From positions 248,001 through 312,000 of the forward strand of contig JAYRVF010000011.1 in assembly GCA_041918675.1 (NCBI GenBank): a DNA stretch of 64,000 bases. The letters are read 5' to 3'. The translations under genes were made by a program, and so were the position numbers. A model generated the notes under the pieces. It was not told the DNA's origin. It made no database searches and worked only from the letters and a program-made list of their open reading frames with translations. Each line of letters opens with the position of its first letter. The stretch's first letter is position 1. Origin of the DNA: SCUB01 sp041918675 (lineage in GTDB: Bacteria > Pseudomonadota > Alphaproteobacteria > Rhizobiales > Xanthobacteraceae). Positions 1-6,931 of this stretch are shown here, piece after piece.

Positions 1-356
1 TCCTGGCCGTGAACGTGATGTTCGGCGTGCCGGCGGGCGCGATCCTGATCTACGCCGCCGTGTCGGCGCTGCATTCGATCTTCTCGCACGCCAATCTGCC
101 GATGCCGGCCACGCTCAACAGGGTGCTGGGATCGGTCATCGTGATGCCGGTCATGCACCGCATCCATCATTCGACCGAGAACGCGGAATGCAATTCCAAT
201 TACGGCTTGATATTCTCGTTCTGGGATCGGCTGTTCGGCACCTACACGGCGAAACCGGCGCGCGGCGCGGACCGGATGGAAATGGGGGTCGCCGGAATGA
301 AAGAGGGGGACGTCAATTTCGTCCCCCTCCTGATGAACCCGTTCAACCGAAGCTGA
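1..356 (+). CDS. Fatty acid hydroxylase / sterol desaturase family protein, C-terminal part
   Basis: Partial gene that enters from the left edge; 117 codons are visible in the frame starting at base 3. The remaining protein has a hydrophobic segment and then the motif HRIHHS, the third histidine box (HxxHH) of the membrane di-iron fatty acid hydroxylase/sterol desaturase superfamily, followed by the usual NYG...FWDRLFGTY stretch. These enzymes hydroxylate or desaturate lipids at the membrane; the substrate cannot be told from this fragment. The last codons overlap an inverted repeat (303-329) that also sits downstream of the convergent small gene at 373-663, so coding sequence and a likely terminator share DNA here. 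Confidence 0.8.
   Translation, partial: LAVNVMFGVPAGAILIYAAVSALHSIFSHANLPMPATLNRVLGSVIVMPVMHRIHHSTENAECNSNYGLIFSFWDRLFGTYTAKPARGADRMEMGVAGMKEGDVNFVPLLMNPFNRS
303..329 (-). terminator. GC-rich hairpin, probable terminator of the 373-663 gene
   Basis: Ten-base arms GAGGGGGACG and CGTCCCCCTC around a 7-base loop. It lies about 45 bases past the stop of the minus-strand small gene and inside the end of the convergent desaturase gene. A nearly identical hairpin is found 596 bases further on (899-925), in the same place relative to the second copy of the small gene. No long T run follows, so termination is inferred. Confidence 0.45.
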
Positions 357-372
357 TCAAGCGCGCGACGCC

Positions 373-663
373 TCAGCGCGCGCACTGAGGCTTCATGACG
401 TTGTCGACCGGCGTGATCGGACGGTCGAAGCCGGGTCCGCCCAGCTTGAAGAAATCGCCCACGCAGGCGACGCGGCGGGCGAAGTCGTAGGCGGCGAGCG
501 CGGTGGCGATGCCGACCACGATGCCGGCTCCGGAAGCCGAAGGCGTGGGCGCGACCGGCACGACCATCATGGCCGCCTGAATCTTTCCGGCGGGAGAGAT
601 CAGGATGGCCGTCGCCATCGCGGCGCCGATCATCCAATGCTTGAGGCTGCAATTCGATTTCAT
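373..663 (-). CDS. Small two-helix membrane/secreted protein, copy 1 of a tandem pair
   Basis: Unrecognised 96-aa protein. Residues 1-30 look like a signal peptide or first membrane helix (basic start MKSNCSLKHW, then a hydrophobic run). A Gly/Ala-rich hydrophobic segment follows at about 45-60, then a conserved tail with two cysteines ending in VMKPQCAR. The ATG at 663 is chosen because homology with the copy at 969-1256 begins there; the upstream in-frame codons differ completely. The last ~46 residues are identical in the two copies. Probably located in the inner membrane or periplasm; function unknown. Confidence 0.65.
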   Translation of the reverse strand: MKSNCSLKHWMIGAAMATAILISPAGKIQAAMMVVPVAPTPSASGAGIVVGIATALAAYDFARRVACVGDFFKLGGPGFDRPITPVDNVMKPQCAR

Positions 664-874
664 CGCGACATTATCCCCGAATTCAAAATGCGGAATTGGC
701 GTCAAACGCCGAACAAAAAACGGTGCTCGCCAACATGCTGTCGATGATTGTTGCGGAATTCGGCGCGGGTCAAGCGCAATTCCCACTGCGAGAAAAGATA
801 TTCGCTTCGCCTGCTCCGCGCTTTCGCAAGACCCGCGTTTTCACCGAGCCTGGCGTTGAAGACCGGAAATGAAA

Positions 875-894
875 AGAGGGCCGCGCGGCCCTCT
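875..894 (-). terminator. Perfect GC palindrome followed by T-rich sequence
   Basis: Perfect 10+10 palindrome AGAGGGCCGC/GCGGCCCTCT. Read on the minus strand it is followed by TTTTC, as in an intrinsic terminator. It lies 75-94 bases past the stop of the 969-1256 gene, beyond the first hairpin, and 200 bases before the start of the 373-663 gene. A perfect palindrome without a loop could instead be a protein site. Confidence 0.4.
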
Positions 895-898
895 GACA

Positions 899-925
899 AA
901 GGGGGACGTCAATATCGTCCCCCTT
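899..925 (-). terminator. GC-rich hairpin downstream of the 969-1256 gene
   Basis: Arms AAGGGGGACG and CGTCCCCCTT around the loop TCAATAT; on the minus strand the stem ends in TTT. It is the duplicated counterpart of the hairpin at 303-329, and supports the view that the whole gene-terminator unit was copied. Confidence 0.5.
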
Positions 926-968
926 CTGATAAACCTCTTCAATCAAAGCTGGTCAAGCGCGCGACGCC

Positions 969-1256
969 TTAGCGTGCGCATTGAGGCTTCATGACGTTGT
1001 CGACCGGCGTGATCGGACGGTCGAAGCCGGGTCCGCCCAGCTTGAAGAAATCGCCCACGCAGGCGACGCGGCGGGCGAAGTCGTAGGCGGCGAGCGCGGT
1101 GGCGATGCCGACCACGACGCCGGCTCCGGAAGCCGAAGGCGCGGGCGTGACCGAAACGGCGATCCCCGCCTCGATCTTTCCAGCGGTGGAGATCAGAAGG
1201 GCCGTCGCCATCGCGGCGCCGATCATCCAACGCTTGAGGCTGCTATTCGATTTCAT
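969..1256 (-). CDS. Small two-helix membrane/secreted protein, copy 2 of a tandem pair
   Basis: 95-aa paralogue of the 373-663 product, same strand and order. The N-terminal signal/helix region has diverged (Lys/Glu changes, one codon fewer); the C-terminal half including both cysteines is identical. The start at 1256 has a GGAGA ribosome-binding site 9 bases upstream, better than that of copy 1. No domain recognised. The near-identity over the 3' half, down to silent positions and the terminator, points to recent duplication or gene conversion. Confidence 0.7.
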   Translation of the reverse strand: MKSNSSLKRWMIGAAMATALLISTAGKIEAGIAVSVTPAPSASGAGVVVGIATALAAYDFARRVACVGDFFKLGGPGFDRPITPVDNVMKPQCAR

Positions 1257-1590
1257 CGCGGCATTTCTCCGAATTCGAGATGCATAATCGACGCCGACTG
1301 CCATGCATCGATCCCGGCCCGCCGGCACATAAGCAATGATTGTTGCGGATTTCGGCGCCGGTCAAGAGCGATTGGCTTTGCCCTGAAACGATATCCGCTT
1401 CGCCGAATTACGCGATGAGAATGCGGGAAAGAAAAAGGGGGCCTCGCGACCGCCTGATTCACGACTCTGTCGTCCCGCGGCATTCATCGCGCCGCGCCCA
1501 TCCCGCCGCGTCCATCCCGCGGCGTGCGCTTTATGGCGTGCACCGCGCGCGGTTTCGGACGCGCGTCGATGCGGCCTCTTGGACTTCGCG
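1257..1590. other. Intergenic region upstream of the small gene and downstream of rne
   Basis: 334 bases holding the promoter side of the 969-1256 gene and the 3' flank of rne. I see no convincing gene, terminator or repeat; the open frames crossing it are high-GC chance frames antisense to or extending out of rne. Confidence 0.5.
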
Positions 1591-4500
1591 TCAGCGCCGC
1601 GACCACCAGCCCGAGCGCTGCGGCGCGGCCGGTTCGCTTTCCTGGCTCGATGTCGCGGGCGACGACGCCGCGCTTTCATCGAGCGCGGGTTGGCTCGCGG
1701 TTGTCGGCGTGCTCGGCTCGGCGGCGGGCCGCTCGCCGGCGTCATCCGTCATGAACGTGACCTTCTCGCGCACCGTCGAGCGGCGGCGCTGAGCGGGCTC
1801 GGCGGTCTCTTCGATGACGGCCCGCGCCACCGGTTCGGCCGGTTCTTCCTCGGCCGGTTCGGTGAAAGCGCGCGCGCCTTCCTCGCCGCGCGCTTCGCGC
1901 GCGCCGTCTTGCTCGGCCTCATCCGCGTTTTCGGTGAAGCGACGGTTGACCTCGGCGGCCGCCATGTCGAATTCATCGGCGGCGTGATTGAGCTCGTCGG
2001 AAATCGCGGCGACCGAACCTTCCTCGTTCGTGCGCCGGCGCCGACCGCCACGCCGACCGCGCCGCCGCCGTCGCGGCCGCTCGCCGTCGGCGCGCGTCTC
2101 GGCGGCTTCTCCCTCCGCCGTCTCGCCTTCCTCGCCTTCCTCGGCGCCGTCGTCGGGCGAAATCGCGACCTCGTCCTCGGAGAACATCTGCTCGGGAACG
2201 TCTTCAGCGATCGCAGCCGCGGGAGTTTCGCCGCGCCGGCCACGCCGGCCGCGCCGCCTGCGCCGGCGGCCATCGCCTTCGGCCTGCTCCTCGCGCTCGG
2301 AGTCGATCGCCTCGACCTCCTCGTCGAGTTCGGCCTCGATTTCCGCGTCGAACGCTTCCTCGCCGGCCGCGCCGGCGAAGGCTGCCGCGTGCTCGGCGAG
2401 CAGCGCCTTGGCCGCTTCCACGGTGTGGACCTGTTCGCCGCGCCCGATGACGAAGGGCTGCTGACCGGCGATCGCCGGATCGGCGATGATCGAGAGCGTG
2501 ACCTTGAAGCGCTCCTCCAGACCGCGCAGATGCGCGCGCTTGTGGTTGAGCACGTAGAGCGCGACCTCGGTGCGCGTGCGCGCGACAAGATTATGCGTCG
2601 CGCCCTTCATCAGCACCTCTTCCAGCGAGCGCAGCAGTTGCAGCGCCACCGAGGCGACCGAACGCACATGGCCGGAGCCGCCGCAATGCGGGCAGGGCTC
2701 GGTCGAACTCTCCAGCACGCTGGCGCGGATGCGCTGGCGCGACATTTCGAGCAGGCCGAAATGCGAGATGCGGCCGACCTGAATGCGCGCGCGATCCTGT
2801 TTGAGGTGGTCCGACAGCCGCCGCTCGACCGAGCGGTTATTGCGCTTCTCGTCCATGTCGATGAAATCGATGACGATCAGCCCGGCCAGATCGCGCAGGC
2901 GCAATTGCCGGGCGATTTCCTCGGCGGCCTCCAGATTGGTCTTGAGCGCGGTGTCCTCGATATGGTGCTCGCGCGTGGCACGACCGGAATTGACGTCGAT
3001 GGAGACGAGCGCCTCGGTTTGGTTGATGACGATGTAGCCGCCCGAACGCAATTGCACGGTGGGCGAGAACATGGCGTCGAGCTGGCTCTCCACCCCCAGA
3101 TGCGAGAACAGCGGCTGGCCGTCGCGATAATATTTGATGGCGCGGACGTGGCTGGGCATCAGCATGCCCATGAACTCGCGCGCCTCCTTGTAGCCGGCCT
3201 CGCCGGCGACCATGATCTCGTCGATGTCCTTGTTGTAGAGGTCGCGGATCGACCGCTTGATCAGCGAGCCTTCCTCGTAGACGAGGGTGGGGGCCTGGGA
3301 GCGAAGCGTCAGGTCGCGCACCGTCTCCCACATCCGCAACAGATATTCGAAGTCGCGCTTGATCTCGGGCTTGGAGCGCATCGCGCCGGCGGTGCGCAGG
3401 ATGATGCCCATGCCCTCCGGTACGTCGAGATCCTGCACGACGTCCTTGAGGCGGGCGCGGTCCTGCGCGCTGGTGATCTTGCGGGAGATGCCGCCGCCGC
3501 GCGCGGTGTTGGGCATCAGCACCGCGTAGCGGCCGGCGAGCGAGAGATAGGTCGTCAGCGCCGCGCCCTTGTTGCCGCGCTCTTCCTTGACGACCTGGAC
3601 GAGCATCACCTGGCGGCGCTTGATGACTTCCTGAATCTTATACTGCCGGCGCAGGCGGAAGGTGCGCTCGGGCACCTCCTCCAGCGCGTCGTCGCCACCG
3701 ACGGATTCGACCATTTCCTCCTCGGCGTCCTCGTCGTCGTCCTCGTCGGCGCCAGCGGCTTCGCCATCCTCGTCGGCGCGCGCGGCCTCGCGCTCCAAGT
3801 CGTAGTCGGCCGCGCCATTGCCGTCATGGGCGTCCTCGACCGGAGCGGCGGCGCGCGGCTCCTCGTCGCGGTCGGCGTGATCGGATTCTCCGGTCTCGTG
3901 CTCGGCCGGCGGCTCGTCGCCGAGATCGGCGCGGGCGTTCGCCAAGGGCGGTGCGTCCGCGCTCGTCATCTCGTGGAGCGGAGACGAGGCGGCGTCGCGG
4001 CTGGAGTCGCGATCCTCGTCATGGGCGGACGTGGTTTCCTCGCCGGCGGCTTCGGGCGCGCGCACCGCGCCGTGATAATGGTCGACCGTGTGCTCGGAAA
4101 CGATTTCGTTGAAGGGCGGGAGCCACTCGCCGGATTCGCCCGCGTCGCCGGGCGGGGCCCAGTCGGGCTGGGCGGCCGCGGGCGCGTTCTCGGCCCGGGG
4201 CTCGACGATCTCGCCGCGCACGACCTCGTTGTTGTCGCGCCGACGCGCGCCGCGACCCCGTCCGCGACGGCGGCCGGGGCGGGGATTTTCGGATTCGGCT
4301 TCCGCGTCGCGCGCGGCGCGTTCCTCTTCCTCGATCAGCGCCTGCCGATCGGCGACTGGGATCTGGTAGTAATCCGGATGGATTTCGCTGAAGGCGAGGA
4401 AGCCGTGGCGGTTGCCGCCATATTCGATGAAGGCGGCCTGGAGCGAGGGCTCCACGCGCGTCACCTTCGCCAAGTAGATATTGCCGCGCAGCTGTTTGCG

Positions 4501-4602
4501 CTGCGCGGATTCGAAATCAAATTCCTCGACGCGGTTGCCGCGCACGACCACCACCCGGGTTTCCTCCGGATGGGTGGAATCGATAAGCATCTTGTTCGGC
4601 AT
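1591..4602 (-). CDS. rne: Ribonuclease E
   Basis: 1003-aa endoribonuclease of the RNase E/G family, the scaffold of the RNA degradosome, which starts mRNA decay and matures rRNA and tRNA. The N-terminus (MLIDSTHPEETRV) and S1 domain are clear, but the S1 domain is split by a long acidic and Arg-rich insertion at about residues 90-310, as in alphaproteobacterial enzymes. The catalytic DNase-I-like region carries SIDVNSGRAT and IVIDFIDMD, supplying the Mg2+ aspartates, and the zinc-link CPHCGG sits near residue 640. The C-terminal third is low-complexity, with Arg-rich RNA-binding blocks between acidic stretches, typical of the degradosome scaffold. Transcribed away from the amidase gene, with an 870-base shared upstream region. 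Confidence 0.96.
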   Translation of the reverse strand: MPNKMLIDSTHPEETRVVVVRGNRVEEFDFESAQRKQLRGNIYLAKVTRVEPSLQAAFIEYGGNRHGFLAFSEIHPDYYQIPVADRQALIEEEERAARDAEAESENPRPGRRRGRGRGARRRDNNEVVRGEIVEPRAENAPAAAQPDWAPPGDAGESGEWLPPFNEIVSEHTVDHYHGAVRAPEAAGEETTSAHDEDRDSSRDAASSPLHEMTSADAPPLANARADLGDEPPAEHETGESDHADRDEEPRAAAPVEDAHDGNGAADYDLEREAARADEDGEAAGADEDDDEDAEEEMVESVGGDDALEEVPERTFRLRRQYKIQEVIKRRQVMLVQVVKEERGNKGAALTTYLSLAGRYAVLMPNTARGGGISRKITSAQDRARLKDVVQDLDVPEGMGIILRTAGAMRSKPEIKRDFEYLLRMWETVRDLTLRSQAPTLVYEEGSLIKRSIRDLYNKDIDEIMVAGEAGYKEAREFMGMLMPSHVRAIKYYRDGQPLFSHLGVESQLDAMFSPTVQLRSGGYIVINQTEALVSIDVNSGRATREHHIEDTALKTNLEAAEEIARQLRLRDLAGLIVIDFIDMDEKRNNRSVERRLSDHLKQDRARIQVGRISHFGLLEMSRQRIRASVLESSTEPCPHCGGSGHVRSVASVALQLLRSLEEVLMKGATHNLVARTRTEVALYVLNHKRAHLRGLEERFKVTLSIIADPAIAGQQPFVIGRGEQVHTVEAAKALLAEHAAAFAGAAGEEAFDAEIEAELDEEVEAIDSEREEQAEGDGRRRRRRGRRGRRGETPAAAIAEDVPEQMFSEDEVAISPDDGAEEGEEGETAEGEAAETRADGERPRRRRRGRRGGRRRRTNEEGSVAAISDELNHAADEFDMAAAEVNRRFTENADEAEQDGAREARGEEGARAFTEPAEEEPAEPVARAVIEETAEPAQRRRSTVREKVTFMTDDAGERPAAEPSTPTTASQPALDESAASSPATSSQESEPAAPQRSGWWSRR

Positions 4603-5429
4603 TTATGAACTCGTTGCGGCGGAACGGACGCGCGGCGCCGGGCCTAATGCGCGCGGTCGCGGTGCGTGACGGTCCACCTGATTCGGGGGTGAAGGGAAGG
4701 ATGAATCGAAATGCGCGCGGCCGCCGCCTGCCCGCGGCAGCCGGAACGGGAACGGCGCGACGCGCGCGGCGATCCGCTTTCGGCTGGCTGTAGGCGATGG
4801 TGGCGGGACGGTCGAGCATCTCGGCTTAACGTCAAGAACGGCGGGTCAATCTCCCAGACCCGGGACGGGATGACGGTCGAGCGGACCGTCGGCGAGCACT
4901 GATCGGAGCGAGCATCCGCCGCGCGATATCGGTGGCCGGTTCCCTGAATCGATGTTCCGGGAATGGCGCCGATCCGGCTTCGTTTCCGGCGGCGCCGAAT
5001 TTCGCCCGGCGCCCACGCTCACATCCGCTTCGGTCCGGCGGACCGGTCGTCCGCCCATCGCGCCGCGTCACGATCCTTGCCGGAAGCGCCACACGACGCT
5101 GCTTCCGAAAGGCCATCCCGCCCGCAAATGTCAGCTCGATGTAGGGTCCGGCCCGTTCCTTGATCGCCTGATCTCGTCCGGTCAACATTTGGCCGAAGCT
5201 CGGCCTGAATTGGTCGGTAGTCGACCCGGGATCGCGGCGGTCCTCAAGGGCGCTTGAACACGACGCACTTGAAGAGGGGGCGGTCAAATGAGCTGGCAGC
5301 CTCGGGAATTCGAATTGCGGCACAACCAGAAGTGTAACCGTCAGCGAGTCATACATACTTTGAAGGAGACCCCGATGCAAGGGAGCCGTCACGCGGGCGC
5401 AACATCGTCCGGGCAAATGCTCCCGCCGG
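4603..5429. other. Long divergent intergenic region rne / amidase
   Basis: About 830 bases between the rne start and the CtrA-like box before the amidase gene. It should hold the rne promoter and a long rne 5' leader, through which RNase E autoregulates in other bacteria (known there, inferred here). Open frames exist on both strands (for example 4832-5416 minus) but show Arg/Ser/Pro-rich chance composition and no recognisable domain. No tRNA or repeat seen. Confidence 0.5.
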
Positions 5430-5446
5430 TTAAGCGAGGGTTAACC
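5430..5446 (+). promoter_or_regulatory. CtrA-type binding site upstream of the amidase gene
   Basis: TTAA GCGAGGG TTAACC: an exact match to the full CtrA box TTAA-N7-TTAA(C), ending 27 bases before the ATG at 5473. CtrA is the master cell-cycle regulator of alphaproteobacteria and often controls division and wall-hydrolase genes. Position and match are seen; binding is inferred. Confidence 0.65.
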
Positions 5447-5472
5447 ATGAGCCCGATAATTACGGTAAGAGT

Positions 5473-6783
5473 ATGAGACGGAGGCGTCTGAATCGCGTGG
5501 CAAATCCAGCGCACCACGGCCCGTCATGGAGCGCCGCGGCACGGGGCTGTGTCGCGGGCGCGATGATGTTGGGCGCTGCGGCCGCCCTGACGATTTCGGC
5601 GACGCCTTCGCTGGCCCAGGAAAGTCCTCAACCCTCTGTTGCATCGGCCTTTCCGGCCGCGATCGGCGTCCGCCTCGCGGGCGACGTGAAGCTGACCCGC
5701 TTCGTGCTCGATCTCGATCGCAAGATCCCGGTGAACGGATTCGTTCTCGCCGACCCGAACCGCGTCGTCCTCGATATCCCCCAGGTCGCGTTCCATCTGC
5801 CCGCCGGCACCGGCCAGGCCGGGCGCGGTCTCATCAAGGCGTTCCGCTACGGGCTGGTGATGGCCGGGGGATCGCGCATCGTCATGGATCTCGCCGAACC
5901 GGCGCGGATCGAGAAGATCTCGGCCTTCGAGGCTGAAAACGGCGAGCCGGCGCGCCTCGTGGTCGAGCTGTCCGCCGTATCGCGGCAGGCGTTCCTGCAG
6001 GATATCGCGACAGCGCAGCGCCAGACGCGCGCCCAGACCGTTCAGCCGGCGGCGAAGGGCATGGCCGGCGACGATCCGCGTCCGCTGGTCGTGATCGACC
6101 CCGGCCATGGCGGCATCGATACCGGGACCGTCGCCAAGAGCGGGGAAGAGGAAAAGGCGATCGTTCTCGATTTCGCGCTCGCCTTGCGCGATCACATCAT
6201 CAAGGCCGGCAAATATCGCGTCCAGCTCACCCGCGCCGATGACACGTTCCTGCCGCTCGGCGAGCGTGTGCGCATCGCCCGGGCGGCCAAGGCGGCGCTG
6301 TTCGTTTCGGTGCATGCCGACGCGCTGCCCCGCGCCGAGGGCGACGCGCAGGGGGCGACCGTCTACACGCTGTCCGAAACCGCCTCCGACGCCGAAGCCG
6401 CGCGCCTGGCCGAATCCGAGAACCGGGCCGACGCCATCGCCGGAATCGACCTCTCCGAGGAACCGAGCGAGGTCGCCGATATTCTGATCGACCTCTTGCA
6501 GCGTGAAACGCGTTCATTTTCAGCGCGCTTTGCCAGGAATCTCGTCCATGAAATGAAGGGTGTCGCGCCTCTTCACCGCAATCCCATGAAATCGGCCGGC
6601 TTCAAGGTTCTGAAGGCGCCGGACGTTCCCTCGGTGTTGGTCGAGCTCGGCTATGTCTCCAACAAGCAGGATCTTTCCAACCTGAAATCGAACGACTGGC
6701 GCGCGCGGACGGTGGCCTCGATTGCGCAGGCGATCGACGGCTTCTTCTCCAAGCGCGTGGTGGCCAAGGGGGCCGCGAATTAG
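5473..6783 (+). CDS. N-acetylmuramoyl-L-alanine amidase (AmiC type)
   Basis: 436-aa periplasmic zinc amidase that cleaves the bond between N-acetylmuramic acid and the stem peptide during septum splitting. An N-terminal signal peptide ends near ATPSLAQ (about residue 48). An AMIN domain follows (about 55-170, residues around VKLTRFVLDLDRK), which targets septal peptidoglycan, then an Amidase_3 domain (about 205-425) with the zinc and catalytic motifs VIDPGHGG, FVSVHADA and VLVELGYVSN. mrcA lies 148 bases downstream on the same strand; rne-amidase-mrcA-prfB is a known rhizobial order. A CtrA-like box precedes the gene. Confidence 0.94.
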   Translation: MRRRRLNRVANPAHHGPSWSAAARGCVAGAMMLGAAAALTISATPSLAQESPQPSVASAFPAAIGVRLAGDVKLTRFVLDLDRKIPVNGFVLADPNRVVLDIPQVAFHLPAGTGQAGRGLIKAFRYGLVMAGGSRIVMDLAEPARIEKISAFEAENGEPARLVVELSAVSRQAFLQDIATAQRQTRAQTVQPAAKGMAGDDPRPLVVIDPGHGGIDTGTVAKSGEEEKAIVLDFALALRDHIIKAGKYRVQLTRADDTFLPLGERVRIARAAKAALFVSVHADALPRAEGDAQGATVYTLSETASDAEAARLAESENRADAIAGIDLSEEPSEVADILIDLLQRETRSFSARFARNLVHEMKGVAPLHRNPMKSAGFKVLKAPDVPSVLVELGYVSNKQDLSNLKSNDWRARTVASIAQAIDGFFSKRVVAKGAAN

Positions 6784-6931
6784 CCGGGCGCGGATGCCGT
6801 TTGGCGGTAGGACGAGCCCTAGTTTGGCCACAGCGAAAGCCATATAGGGTTGTTGGCGCGGCGTTGAGGTTGAGAAATTGCCGCGCGCGGGGATCATTCC
6901 CCGCGAGTGCGGGTTGAACGGGCGGGCGCCG

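Noticed and set aside
1579..4608. Open frame of ~1009 codons on the plus strand opposite rne
   Set aside because: Mirror frame of a GC-rich real gene; composition is Arg/Leu/Ala-rich without domains, while rne is unmistakable.
4832..5416. 194-codon minus-strand frame between rne and the amidase gene
   Set aside because: No domain, Arg/Ser/Pro-rich, crosses the CtrA box region's neighbourhood; judged non-coding leader DNA.
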